Shown here piece by piece: positions 8,023 to 16,064 of a stretch of 64,000 nt of DNA. Positions within the stretch are counted from its first letter, which is position 1; the number at the start of each line of letters is the position of its first letter. The stretch lies in the NCBI RefSeq assembly GCF_024213555.1, contig NZ_JANAVO010000001.1:2976001-3040000 (forward strand), in the 5' to 3' direction. Position numbers and translations under genes: made by a program. This stretch comes from Allokutzneria sp. A3M-2-11 16 (GTDB lineage Bacteria > Actinomycetota > Actinomycetes > Mycobacteriales > Pseudonocardiaceae). A model generated the notes under the pieces. The model did not search any database. It was not told where the DNA came from and saw nothing but the letters and a program-made list of their open reading frames with translations.

Positions 8023-8241
8023 GCGAGGCATCACGGCGTCGGCCCGCTGCGGGGAAGCGGCCGCGCGACCCCACAGGAGCCAGATAGAGAAGGTGCCAAG
8101 GTCATGCTTGCCCGTCTTCAGGTGGCGCAGTCCCTACGCGGACCTGTGGGTGGCCAAGTTCGCGGCGTGGTCGGGGGTCCGCGACTGCTCAGGGCTTCCG
8201 GTCCTCGGCCCTGGCGGGCCTGCGGGCCGGGTCCCTGCGCT

Positions 8242-8865
8242 TCAGGGCAGCGGTCGCGTTATGGGACGGGGTACATCAACTAGCGACACACCCACTACCG
8301 GTGTCAACACGTCGTCCGTGCCGTCTGCGGAGCTCCCTAGGATGATTCGCCTTTGTGCATGATCGACTGTGACCGCTAGCGGCCCCTCGACGATCGTGTA
8401 GCTCCTGCGCGGCCAACGAGACTGGGGAAAATCGAGGCGCTTGAGGCAAATCGACAAGCTGCCAACAGTGGTGCTAAAGCGTGTTCCTCTGCGGATATGA
8501 ACCGTGAACCGCGAGAACCGTCGAGCGCGAAGCTTGCGGGCCAGCGGTGGGCACACGATTGTCAACAGGACGTCCGCCGTTCGGACGAATGGCCACAGGT
8601 ACGAGCCCTTTTGTACCGACCAGTGCATGCGCGGAACCGCTGTAGCGACGATACTGGCTGCTCGTAGCAGCTTTGTGAGTTTGCCGGGAGTTGACTGCAG
8701 GCCCGCTGTCCACTCTTCGGCAAAGCGAGCACTGAGGTCTGGATCGCCAATCCGGCGCGCCCCCCACCTGACCAACTTGCCAGCAATCCACGGCGAAACT
8801 TCACCGACCTCGGCGACAGCGGCAGGGATAACGAACATCGAGATGATGGCCAGCCAGATGTTCAT
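8242..8865 (-). CDS. Membrane-associated protein of PadR-linked actinobacterial family, unknown function
   Basis: A 207-residue protein with an N-terminal hydrophobic helix (IWLAIISMFVIPAAVAEVGE), a basic amphipathic stretch (WIAGKLVRWGARRIGDPDLS) with the W-x-ARRIGD...RFAEEW signature I associate with an uncharacterised actinobacterial group, and a second hydrophobic segment near residue 100 (TADVLLTIVCPP). No catalytic motif is seen. Its ATG overlaps the PadR stop codon (ATGA), so the two form one operon. GC is lower than the genome norm. I cannot assign a function; a membrane protein whose level is set by the PadR regulator is the contextual reading. Confidence 0.65.
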   Translation of the reverse strand: MNIWLAIISMFVIPAAVAEVGEVSPWIAGKLVRWGARRIGDPDLSARFAEEWTAGLQSTPGKLTKLLRAASIVATAVPRMHWSVQKGSYLWPFVRTADVLLTIVCPPLARKLRARRFSRFTVHIRRGTRFSTTVGSLSICLKRLDFPQSRWPRRSYTIVEGPLAVTVDHAQRRIILGSSADGTDDVLTPVVGVSLVDVPRPITRPLP

Positions 8866-9215
8866 CCTTGGACCTCCGGGCGCTGCCCGATCCCAGGCCG
8901 TGGCAACCCCAGTTTCAATCCGGGCGCGGCGTTCGCCCCACGTCGTTCCGCGAGCGTCTGACGGGCACTCGCGAGGCCATCTGGAGTGAGTCGATAGAAG
9001 CGCCTACGAGGCCTTCCCTCGTTCTGCTCGTTCTGCGTTTCCCAGTAGCTTTCAACCCATCCGGCCTGCTCCATGCGAGACAAGATCACGTAGACGGTCC
9101 CGGTTGGCCGGGCAGCCTCTTTGGCCAGGGCGAAACCATGAAGGTCCTCGGTAGTCCAGACCAGCGCCGTGAGTACATCCAGAGTGGCTGGTGTTATGCG
9201 TCCAATCTTCTCCAC
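8862..9215 (-). CDS. PadR-family transcriptional regulator
   Basis: A 117-residue PadR-like winged-helix repressor. The wing-helix core is TLDVLTALVWTTEDLHGFAL, then the PadR hallmark GTVYVILSRMEQAGWVESYW and the beta-wing RPRRRFYRLTPDGLASARQT. The short C-terminal dimerisation segment suggests the s2 subgroup. The GTG at 9215 was chosen because it begins immediately after an inverted-repeat operator and -10-like element; longer frames upstream lack a ribosome site and would run through the operator. It is cotranscribed with the downstream membrane protein and likely represses its own operon. Confidence 0.85.
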   Translation of the reverse strand: MEKIGRITPATLDVLTALVWTTEDLHGFALAKEAARPTGTVYVILSRMEQAGWVESYWETQNEQNEGRPRRRFYRLTPDGLASARQTLAERRGANAAPGLKLGLPRPGIGQRPEVQG

Positions 9216-9216
9216 G

Positions 9217-9246
9217 ACTCCAACTCTACATATAAAGAGCTGGAGT
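9217..9246 (-). promoter_or_regulatory. PadR operator overlapping a leaderless-type promoter
   Basis: Arms ACTCCAACTCT and AGAGCTGGAGT (10 of 11 matching) flank an 8-bp AT-rich core that contains a -10-like TATATG/TATGTA on the minus strand. The GTG of padR starts 1-2 bp beyond, so a repressor bound here would block the promoter directly. Confidence 0.65.
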
Positions 9247-9490
9247 TGCACGTCTTGTCCGCATCGCTTCTCCATCGCGCCTCGTCGCCGCGGGCCATGT
9301 CCGGGTGGGAAGCGCAAGTGTGCTGTCCACGTGCTGTTGGCGCTGGTCAAAGGAGGGCGGTTGCGGTCACTCGCGACTCACCTCGAGTGTGGGCCAAGGC
9401 GCTCACCAGGGCCACCGAAACGGGTATCGGCTCTAGTCCAATGAGGACAGACATGGGCCGTCTGGGGGCCGTCAGGCAATGCCCAACGAC
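9247..9490. other. Intergenic stretch without recognised gene
   Basis: No frame here has codon bias or homology I recognise, and no tRNA fold or IS end was seen. It separates the lower-GC island from the sodN terminator and could hold its right boundary. Confidence 0.4.
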
Positions 9491-9538
9491 GAAAAACGAC
9501 GCTGACTGACGAGAAGGGTTCTCGCTGGTCAGCGTCGT
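9491..9538 (-). terminator. Intrinsic terminator of sodN
   Basis: ACGACGCTGAC and GTCAGCGTCGT form perfect 11-bp arms with an inner CGAGAA/TTCTCG stem. On the minus strand the stem is followed by TTTTT, giving a rare textbook intrinsic terminator 14 bp after the sodN stop. Confidence 0.88.
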
Positions 9539-9551
9539 CTTCAGGGGAAGA

Positions 9552-9962
9552 TCAGGCCGCGGCCTTGGTCTCCCAGAAAATCTTGTCGATCTGCGCGATC
9601 AGGTCGAGCAGGTCCTGACCGGTTTTGGGGTCCGTGGAGCCCTTGGCCCCGCCGGCGCCCGCGGCCTTGGTGGCCTTGTTGAACAGCTCGTGCAGCTCCG
9701 GGTACTTCTCGAAGTGCGGCGGCTTGAAGTAGTCGGTCCAGAGCACCCACAGGTGGTGCTTGACCAACTCGCAGCGCTGCTCCTTGATCTCGATGGCGCG
9801 CTGGCGGAACTCGGGGTCCTCGTTGGACTGGTACTTGTCCTGGATCGCCTTGACCGACTCGGCCTCGATCCTGGCCTGGGCCGGGTCGTACACGCCACAC
9901 GGCAGATCGCAGTGGGCGGTGACCTCCAGACGAGGGCCGAGGACGCGCGACAGAAGTCGCAT
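9552..9962 (-). CDS. sodN: Nickel superoxide dismutase
   Basis: The 136-residue precursor disproportionates superoxide to oxygen and hydrogen peroxide in the cytoplasm. A 16-residue leader (ending LEVTA) precedes the nickel hook HCDLPCGVYDP at residues 17-27; after cleavage the new N-terminal histidine and Cys2/Cys6 ligate nickel. The four-helix-bundle remainder (KAIQDKYQSNEDPEFRQRAI, WVLWTDYFKPPHFEKYPELH) is typical. A strong ribosome site (GGGAGGAAAG) precedes the ATG. The divergent neighbour encodes the protease that removes the leader. Nickel-dependent control by a Nur-type regulator is known in Streptomyces, but I did not identify its box here. Confidence 0.97.
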   Translation of the reverse strand: MRLLSRVLGPRLEVTAHCDLPCGVYDPAQARIEAESVKAIQDKYQSNEDPEFRQRAIEIKEQRCELVKHHLWVLWTDYFKPPHFEKYPELHELFNKATKAAGAGGAKGSTDPKTGQDLLDLIAQIDKIFWETKAAA

Positions 9963-10035
9963 CTTTCCTCCCTGACAGTGGATGCTCCGACGTGCGCGAC
10001 CCTACTCCGCGCCTGTAGAACCGGCAGTCGGGGAG

Positions 10036-10335
10036 GTGATCAGCTTGCGTTGGCTGAGAGTGCGCGGGCCGTCGATGGTGCCCGCGCTCTACGACGGCGA
10101 CACCGCCCTGGTGCGGATGGGCGTGGACCCGCGACCGGGCGAGGTCGTGCTGGTGCGCTGGGCGGCCCGTCCGGGGCAGCTGTCAGTGAAACGGGCCGTG
10201 CGCAGGCAGGACGACGGCTGGTGGGTGTTGGGGGACAACAGCTTCGGCTCGACCGACTCGCGGCAGCTCGGGCCGGCCGAGGTGCTGGGCGTGCTCCGCT
10301 GGCGGATCAGCCCGCGCCCCGGCCGGATTCGCTAG
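10036..10335 (+). CDS. sodX: Nickel-type superoxide dismutase maturation protease
   Basis: A small S26-family (signal-peptidase-like) serine protease that trims the SodN leader to expose the nickel-binding N-terminus. The nucleophile serine is in RGPSMVP, the general-base lysine in SVKRAV, and the family box GDNSFGSTDSR follows. The protein is about 99 residues if GTG 10036 is the start, matching the compact SodX family, whose members begin just before the serine box. An upstream in-frame ATG at 9982 would leave only 19 bp to the divergent sodN start and no room for its promoter, so the shorter form is preferred. Its stop overlaps the stop of the convergent epimerase gene. Confidence 0.88.
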   Translation: MISLRWLRVRGPSMVPALYDGDTALVRMGVDPRPGEVVLVRWAARPGQLSVKRAVRRQDDGWWVLGDNSFGSTDSRQLGPAEVLGVLRWRISPRPGRIR

Positions 10336-10949
10336 ACGAGGACCGAGCGCAGCGAGGCGTAGTGGGCCTGGCAGGCGTCGTACTTCGGCAGCAGGTTCGA
10401 CGCGACGGCCTCGGCGAGGGACGGGGCGCCGCGGTCCTTGTCGGACAGGACCGGCTCGGTCCCGTCCAGGTAGGACTCCCACGGGATGCCGATCATCGGG
10501 TCCATCGGGTTGACCGCGTGCTCGCCCGCCGGGTTGTACGGGGTGGAGCACAGGTAGGCCATCACCGTGTCCTCCTCCAGCGCCACGAAGGCGTGCCCGA
10601 TGCCCTCGGCGATGTAGACCGCGCGGAAATCGGTGGAGTCCAGCCGGGCGGCGTCCCAGGTGCCGAATGTCGGCGAGCCCACCCGCAGGTCGACGACGAC
10701 GTCCATCAGCGCGCCGCGCGGGCAGTAGACGTACTTGGCCTGGCCGGGCGGGGTGTCGGCGAAGTGCAGGCCGCGGATCGCCCCGCGCCGGGACACGCTG
10801 TGGTTGGTCTGCGCCAGCCGCATCGGGTGACCGGTCGCCTCGATCAGCGCCGCCTCCTGGAACGGGGCGACGAACAGTCCACGGGAATCGGGAAAAGAAC
10901 GGGGAGTGAACTCGAAGGCGTCTGGGACGGCGAGTTTGCGGACCTGCAC
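10332..10949 (-). CDS. dTDP-4-keto-6-deoxyhexose 5-(3,5-)epimerase, RmlC/EvaD-like
   Basis: A 205-residue cupin epimerase acting on dTDP-4-keto sugars. The catalytic histidine lies in RRGAIRGLHFADTPPGQAKY, and the Tyr/Asp region in VYIAEGIGHAFVALEEDTVM. The N-terminal half (VRKLAVPDAFEFTPRSFPDS, NHSVSRRGAIRGLHF) resembles the EvaD-type enzymes of antibiotic deoxysugar pathways more than housekeeping RmlC, suggesting a 5-epimerase; this is inference. The GTG at 10949 gives the usual family N-terminus. No other dTDP-sugar gene is adjacent, so its pathway partners must be elsewhere. Confidence 0.85.
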   Translation of the reverse strand: MQVRKLAVPDAFEFTPRSFPDSRGLFVAPFQEAALIEATGHPMRLAQTNHSVSRRGAIRGLHFADTPPGQAKYVYCPRGALMDVVVDLRVGSPTFGTWDAARLDSTDFRAVYIAEGIGHAFVALEEDTVMAYLCSTPYNPAGEHAVNPMDPMIGIPWESYLDGTEPVLSDKDRGAPSLAEAVASNLLPKYDACQAHYASLRSVLV

Positions 10950-11275
10950 GACAAAAAAGTCTATTACATCTCCCAGTACCCCCACCGTGGCCAGCGAAGA
11001 TCAAAACAAGTCGGACGGTCGTCTTGTAAAAAGCGCCTCTGACCTGCGGCGTCACTTTCTCGGTTCTGTGATCCCCGCCGCAGACATCGGAGGGATCGCC
11101 TGCCACACTGGCCCAACTCCGACGCCCGGCGCCGTCGTGTTCACCACCCCTGAGCACGAGTGGTGCCGTCGTCGCCATGCCTGTCGAGCCCGGCCGCGAT
11201 CGCGGCCGACGACGGGTTCCGCCTTGCTTTCGGGCCGATGCGCGATTCCGGCCTGCCCCTGCCTGGAGGGACGCT
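10950..11275. other. Divergent intergenic region (epimerase / malic enzyme)
   Basis: About 330 bp without a gene. Its left third is relatively AT-rich (around 10950-11040), including an imperfect ACAAG...CTTGT repeat, and probably holds promoters for both divergent genes. No riboswitch or tRNA was recognised. Confidence 0.45.
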
Positions 11276-12478
11276 GTGACTGTCATGAAGGAGCCGGTGG
11301 CGAACGATCCGGCCGTTTCCGCGATCGAGCTCACGGACGCCGAGATCTTCGACGCCCACGAGGGCGGCAAGCTCGCCGTCGGCGCGACCGCCTCGCTCGC
11401 CGACCCGCGCGCCCTCTCCATCGCCTACACCCCCGGTGTCGCCCGCGTCAGCCGCGCGATCGCCGAGGACGCCTCCCTGGCCGCCCGCTACACCTGGACC
11501 GGCCGCCTGGTCGCGGTGGTCAGCGACGGCACCGCCGTGCTCGGGCTCGGCGACATCGGCCCGCGCGCCTCGCTGCCGGTGATGGAGGGCAAGGCCGCGC
11601 TCTTCAAGACCTTCGGCGGGCTGGACTCGATCCCGCTGGTGCTCGACACCACCGACGTCGACGAGATCGTGGAGACCCTGGTCCGGCTCCGCCCGTCCTT
11701 CGGCGCGGTCAACCTGGAGGACGTCTCCGCCCCGCGCTGCTTCGAGCTGGAGGCGCGGCTGATCGAGGCCCTTGACTGCCCGGTCATGCACGACGACCAG
11801 CACGGCACCGCGATCGTGGCGCTGGCCGCGCTCAAGGGCGCCGTCGTGGTCCAGGGCCGCTCGCTCAGCGACCTCAAGGTGGTCATCTCCGGGGCCGGCG
11901 CGGCGGGTGTGGCCTGCGCGAAGATCCTGATCGCCGCGGGCGTCGGCGAGGTCGTGGTGCTCGACTCGCGCGGCATCATCGTCGCCGGTCGCGAGGGGCT
12001 GAACGCGGTCAAGGCCGAGCTGGCCGCCGTGACCAACCCGCGCGGGATCACCGGCGGGCTGGCCGAGGCGCTGAAGGGGGCCGACGTCTTCCTCGGCGTC
12101 TCCTCCTCGAAGGTGCCCGAGGAGCTGGTCGCCACCATGGCGCCGGAGTCGATCGTCTTCGCGCTGTCCAACCCCGACCCGGAGATCCACCCCGAGGTCG
12201 CCGCCAGGCACGCCGCGATCGTGGCCACCGGGCGCAGCGACTTCCCGAACCAGATCAACAACGTGTTGGCGTTTCCCGGGGTGTTCAAGGGCGCCCTCGA
12301 CGCGGGCGCGCGCCGGATCACCGAGCGGATGAAGATCGCCGCGGCCGACGCCATCCATGCCGTGGCCTCGGACGATCTGGCCGCGGACCGCATCGTGCCG
12401 AGCGCTCTGGACCCCCGCGTGGCCATCGAGGTCGCCGCCGCTGTCGCCGAAGCCGCTAGGCAGGACGGGGTAGCCTGA
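11276..12478 (+). CDS. NAD(P)-dependent malic enzyme
   Basis: About 400 residues; oxidatively decarboxylates malate to pyruvate and CO2, linking the TCA cycle to pyruvate and NAD(P)H. The N-terminal malic domain shows AYTPGVARVSRAIAED, DGTAVLGLGDIGPRASLPVM and MEGKAALFKTFGGLDSIPL. The metal/active-site stretch is NLEDVSAPRCFELE followed by CPVMHDDQHGTAIV. The NAD-binding domain begins with VVISGAGAAGVACAKIL. Length fits the short bacterial form without the phosphotransacetylase tail. GTG 11276 was chosen because GGAGGG lies 5 bp upstream; ATG 11285 is the alternative. Cofactor preference is undetermined. Confidence 0.95.
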   Translation: MTVMKEPVANDPAVSAIELTDAEIFDAHEGGKLAVGATASLADPRALSIAYTPGVARVSRAIAEDASLAARYTWTGRLVAVVSDGTAVLGLGDIGPRASLPVMEGKAALFKTFGGLDSIPLVLDTTDVDEIVETLVRLRPSFGAVNLEDVSAPRCFELEARLIEALDCPVMHDDQHGTAIVALAALKGAVVVQGRSLSDLKVVISGAGAAGVACAKILIAAGVGEVVVLDSRGIIVAGREGLNAVKAELAAVTNPRGITGGLAEALKGADVFLGVSSSKVPEELVATMAPESIVFALSNPDPEIHPEVAARHAAIVATGRSDFPNQINNVLAFPGVFKGALDAGARRITERMKIAAADAIHAVASDDLAADRIVPSALDPRVAIEVAAAVAEAARQDGVA

Positions 12479-12760
12479 GACGACCGGGGGACCAGCAGCC
12501 CCTCCGGTACACAGCAAGATCCCTGCCGGGGGTGGTGGAAGCCCTTCCACCGGTGGTGGGCAGTGGTGCCCTCCACCGGCGGAATGCGTCTTCCTGGGGC
12601 TGGGCCTTACGCCGCAGAACCGCTACCTTCACTCGGTCGGGTGAGCACTTGAGGGATGTGGCCCGGGCCGTCGGAGTCACTCGGGTGCACTGCTGAGACG
12701 ACCGTCGGCCGGGGCCGCCTTCCGGCACCGACGGCTCGTCGATGCCGAAGGGTGGACGTC
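12479..12760. other. Structured leader upstream of the GGDEF-EAL gene
   Basis: Contains closely packed short inverted repeats between 12530 and 12590 (GGTGGAAG/CTTCCACC and neighbouring GGTGG/CCACC runs), likely the terminator of the malic enzyme gene, then the promoter region of the next gene. I saw no match to a c-di-GMP riboswitch. Confidence 0.4.
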
Positions 12761-15700
12761 GTGGCCGACCAGGTCCAGCGCACGGGGCGTGCTCCCGGGG
12801 TGCTCGACCCTGCCGTGGGTGCCGCCACCGTGCCGCCCTCGGCGAACGGGGTGGTCCTGCCCGACGCGCCCGCCCTCCTCTGCGACCCGAACGGCTTAGT
12901 GCTCCAGGCCAATCCGGCCGTCGCCCGGTTGGCGGGCACCACCCGGCCCGCCGAACTGGTCGGCGGACCGCTGTCGGAGCTGATCTCCGAAGCGGGCGAG
13001 TGCGCGGGCCTGCACCGCGCCGACGGCACCGAGCTGCCGGTGCGCGTCGTGCGCCTGCCGCAGCCGGGCACCGGCACCGAACTGGTGCTGCTGGTCGACG
13101 TCTCCGACCTCTCCGGCGCCGCGGACGCGCTGCGGGTCGAGGAGCGCAGGCTGAACGAGGTCCAGCGGGTCGCGGGCATCGCGTCCTGGGAGCTGGACCC
13201 GGCGACGGGCGAGACCTACTGGTCGCCCAACCACTTCGAGCTGTTCGGGCTGAAGCCGGGCGACGTGGTGCCCGGCGCGCAGGCCGTGCTCGACCGCGTG
13301 CACCCCGAGGACCAGGAGCTGGTCGCGACGTACTGGCGCGACCACCGGCTCTCGGGCGAGGAAATCGACATCGAGTACCGGATCGTCCGGCCGGACGGCG
13401 AGGTCCGGCGGATCCGCGGCGAGGCCGAGACCGTGCGCGACGAGCGCGGCGGCACCGTCCGGATCACCGGCTACATCCGGGACATCACCGACCAATGGCG
13501 CGTGGAGAACGAACTGGCCGAGGAGAAGGCGCGATTGCTGGAAGCCCAGCGGATCGCCAGGATGGGCAGTTGGACCTACGAGGTGGAGTCGGCCGACGTC
13601 CGCCGCAGCGAGGTGATGGTCGAGCTCTTCCGGGAAGTCGGCAACGAGCCGGGGGACCTGCTCTCCGGTGTGCACCCCGACGACCGGGAGAAGATGGCCG
13701 CGCTGCAGATGCGGCTGCTGCACGCCGAGCACGGGGAGACCGCCGAGGTCGAGTTCCGCGGCGAGCTGGCCGACAAGATCTACAACTGCCGGGTGCGCGC
13801 CGAGCACGGCGACAACGGCAAGGTGCGGCGGTTGCAGGCCACCGTCCAGGACGTGACCTCGCTCCGGGCGCTGGAACGGCAGCTGCGGCACGAGCGCAGG
13901 CGGCTGGACGACGCGCAGCGGGTGGCCCGGCTCGGCACCTGGGAGTGGGACTCCACCACCGACCAGATGGCGTGGTCGGACATGCTCAAGGAACTGGTCG
14001 GCGTGCCGGTCGGCGAGCACATCACCTTCGAGGACTTCTTCGACCTCATCCACCCGGAGGACCGGCCGTGGGTGGAGGAGCTGTGGCAGCAGATCCGCGT
14101 CGAGGCGCAGCCCTTCGAATGCGAGCACCGGCTGGTCCGCCGCGACGGCGTGCAGCGGGTGTTCCGCTGCTACGGCGCCCCGGTCAGCGGTCCCGGTGAA
14201 CCGCTGCTGCTGGTGGGCACCGCGCAGGACGTCACCGAGCAGCGGGTGACGGAGACCCGGATGGAGCGCTCCAGCCAGCGCTTCGCCGACCTCGTCTCGG
14301 TCACCCCGGTCGGCATCGGGATCTTCGACGACGGCGAGCGGCTGGTCGACGCCAACGACGCGCTGTGCGAGCTGCTGGGCTACGAGCTGGACCAGATGCG
14401 CGGTATGACCGCCGAGCAGCTGGCGCACCCGGAGGAACCCGCGCAGCACCTGCGCATGGCGGACAAGGCCGTCGACGACGAGCAGAACAGCTACAAGATC
14501 CCGCAGCGGTTGTTGCAGCGCTCCGACGGTGAGCCGGTCTACTGCGAGCTGCACGTGGCGTTGTCGGTGCAGGACGACGGGCGGCGGTTCTGGCTCGTGG
14601 TGTTCCAGGACATCACCGAGCGGCGGCGCACCGCGGAAGCCCTGAAGCACCAGGCGACCCACGACGACCTCACCGGTCTGCCGAACCGCACGGCGGTGAA
14701 GGAACTGCTCGCGGAGTTGCTCCAGCAGGACGAGCCGACCCGCGTCGCCGTGCTGTTCTGCGATATCGACAACTTCAAGCGGGTAAACGATTCCCTGGGC
14801 CACGACGCGGGCGACGAGCTGTTGGTGGTGCTCGCGCGGCGGCTGGAAGGCGGCCTGCCCAAGGGCTGCACCGCGGCCCGGCTCTCCGGCGACGAGTACG
14901 TGATCATCTGCGCCGACATCGAGGCGGTCGGCGGCGTGGATGCCTTGGCCACCAAGGTCTCCAGCCTGCTGCGGACGGTGGTCCCTGTGCACGGCCAGCT
15001 GGTGCGGGTCTCGGCGTCGATCGGCGCGGCGATCCCGAACGGCGCCCGCGCGACAGGGGACGACCTGCTGCGCTTCGCCGACGCGGCGATGTTCGAGGCG
15101 AAGCGCCGCGGTGCCGGGCGGGTTTCCCTTGCCAGCGCGGCGTTGATGGCTTCGGCGGACTGGCAGGTGCACCTGGAGGGCCAGCTGCGCGAGGCGCTCA
15201 ACCGCGATGGACTCGTGCTGCACTACCAGCCCGTCGTGGGGCCGGATGGTCGCGTGGTGACGGCGGAAGCCCTTGTGCGGTGGCCACATCCGGACCGCGG
15301 GCTGCTCTCGCCGGACGTGTTCCTGCCCGTGGCGGAGCAGGGCGACCTGATGAAGGAACTCGACCGCTGGGTGCTGCGGACGGCGCTGAAGGAGGCCTCG
15401 GCCTGGCCGGAGCCGGACGGGCGCCCGGTCGCGGTGGCGGTGAACCTCGGCGGCCTGCTGCCGGGCGATCCGGACTTCGTCGACATCGTCGCGACGGCGG
15501 TGGCGGAGAGCGGGATCGCCTGGGACCGCGTGGTCCTGGAGCTGGTGGAGACCAGCCTGGTGGACCTGCCCTCGCGGACCCGGCAGGCGATGGCGGAGCT
15601 GGTGGAGCGGGGCGTGCGCTTCGCCGTCGACGACTTCGGCACCGGCTACTCGTCCCTGGCCCGGCTCAAGGACCTGCCCGCGCAGATCATCAAGGTGGAC

Positions 15701-15949
15701 CGGCGCTTCGTCTCCGGGGTCGGCAAGGACCCGTCGGACTTCGCCGTGGCGCAGGCCGTGGTGGACATGGCGCGCGCGATGGGGCGCAGTTGCGTTGCGG
15801 AGGGCGTGGAGACCGCGATGCAGTTCCACATCCTCCAAGGCGTCGGTGTGGACGCCTACCAAGGCTGGCTGTTCTCGCGCGCCGTGCCGCCCCGGGAGTT
15901 CCGCGCGGTGCTCTCGCTCGGCCCGCTGCACGTCCCCCGCGCCGGCTGA
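12761..15949 (+). CDS. Multi-PAS GGDEF-EAL cyclic-di-GMP turnover protein
   Basis: About 1,062 residues, no obvious membrane segment. Five PAS-like sensor domains occupy roughly residues 20-620: a first PAS, three PAS_3 units recognisable by WELDPATGETYWSPNHFELF, WTYEVESADVRRSEVMVELF and WEWDSTTDQMAWSD, then a PAS around FADLVSVTPVGIGIFDDGER. The GGDEF domain follows (DDLTGLPNRTAV, FCDIDNFKRVNDSLGHDAGD), but its signature is SGDEY near residue 709 instead of GGDEF. The EAL domain has all main catalytic elements: EALVRW, VLELVETSL, DDFGTGYSS and AEGVE. It therefore is a likely c-di-GMP phosphodiesterase, with cyclase activity uncertain. GTG 12761 follows GAAGGG at good spacing. Confidence 0.92.
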   Translation: MADQVQRTGRAPGVLDPAVGAATVPPSANGVVLPDAPALLCDPNGLVLQANPAVARLAGTTRPAELVGGPLSELISEAGECAGLHRADGTELPVRVVRLPQPGTGTELVLLVDVSDLSGAADALRVEERRLNEVQRVAGIASWELDPATGETYWSPNHFELFGLKPGDVVPGAQAVLDRVHPEDQELVATYWRDHRLSGEEIDIEYRIVRPDGEVRRIRGEAETVRDERGGTVRITGYIRDITDQWRVENELAEEKARLLEAQRIARMGSWTYEVESADVRRSEVMVELFREVGNEPGDLLSGVHPDDREKMAALQMRLLHAEHGETAEVEFRGELADKIYNCRVRAEHGDNGKVRRLQATVQDVTSLRALERQLRHERRRLDDAQRVARLGTWEWDSTTDQMAWSDMLKELVGVPVGEHITFEDFFDLIHPEDRPWVEELWQQIRVEAQPFECEHRLVRRDGVQRVFRCYGAPVSGPGEPLLLVGTAQDVTEQRVTETRMERSSQRFADLVSVTPVGIGIFDDGERLVDANDALCELLGYELDQMRGMTAEQLAHPEEPAQHLRMADKAVDDEQNSYKIPQRLLQRSDGEPVYCELHVALSVQDDGRRFWLVVFQDITERRRTAEALKHQATHDDLTGLPNRTAVKELLAELLQQDEPTRVAVLFCDIDNFKRVNDSLGHDAGDELLVVLARRLEGGLPKGCTAARLSGDEYVIICADIEAVGGVDALATKVSSLLRTVVPVHGQLVRVSASIGAAIPNGARATGDDLLRFADAAMFEAKRRGAGRVSLASAALMASADWQVHLEGQLREALNRDGLVLHYQPVVGPDGRVVTAEALVRWPHPDRGLLSPDVFLPVAEQGDLMKELDRWVLRTALKEASAWPEPDGRPVAVAVNLGGLLPGDPDFVDIVATAVAESGIAWDRVVLELVETSLVDLPSRTRQAMAELVERGVRFAVDDFGTGYSSLARLKDLPAQIIKVDRRFVSGVGKDPSDFAVAQAVVDMARAMGRSCVAEGVETAMQFHILQGVGVDAYQGWLFSRAVPPREFRAVLSLGPLHVPRAG

Positions 15950-15975
15950 CCCGCACTCCGCCGCGGTCGCCGTCG

Positions 15976-16037
15976 CCCGTTTCGTACTCATAGCCGCGTA
16001 TGGGAGCGCTCTATTTCCCGCTAAGAGTACGAAACGG
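15976..16037. repeat. Repeated hyphenated palindrome, CGTACTCATAGC family, copy 1
   Basis: Left arm CCCGTTTCGTACTCATAGC and right arm GCTAAGAGTACGAAACGG (one mismatch) flank a core with GGGAGCGCT. It lies between convergent genes. A near-identical copy is at 39096-39158. Confidence 0.8.
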
Positions 16038-16064
16038 AAAAGGTCTGGACCAATGAGGCGAGGG

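Larger units (their letters stand above)
7860..8241. other. Gene-free stretch rich in inverted repeats
   Basis: No convincing gene lies here. The first half holds two strong hairpins (annotated separately). The second half (about 8090-8270) is GC-rich and open in several frames, but none looks like a protein. It could be a remnant of a mobile element or an unrecognised structured RNA; I cannot decide from sequence. Confidence 0.5.

Noticed and set aside
7860-8362. Possible protein of about 200 residues across the hairpin-rich stretch
   Set aside because: The frame lacks a ribosome site and codon bias, and crosses two strong hairpins.
9982-10035. Upstream start for sodX
   Set aside because: It would remove the room for the sodN promoter and adds residues not seen in the family; kept as an alternative only.
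12479-12760. c-di-GMP riboswitch upstream of the GGDEF-EAL gene
   Set aside because: The short stems present do not match the conserved core of either known c-di-GMP riboswitch class.
12896-15991. Minus-strand open frame opposite the GGDEF-EAL gene
   Set aside because: Shadow frame caused by GC bias; the plus strand carries clear PAS, GGDEF and EAL motifs.
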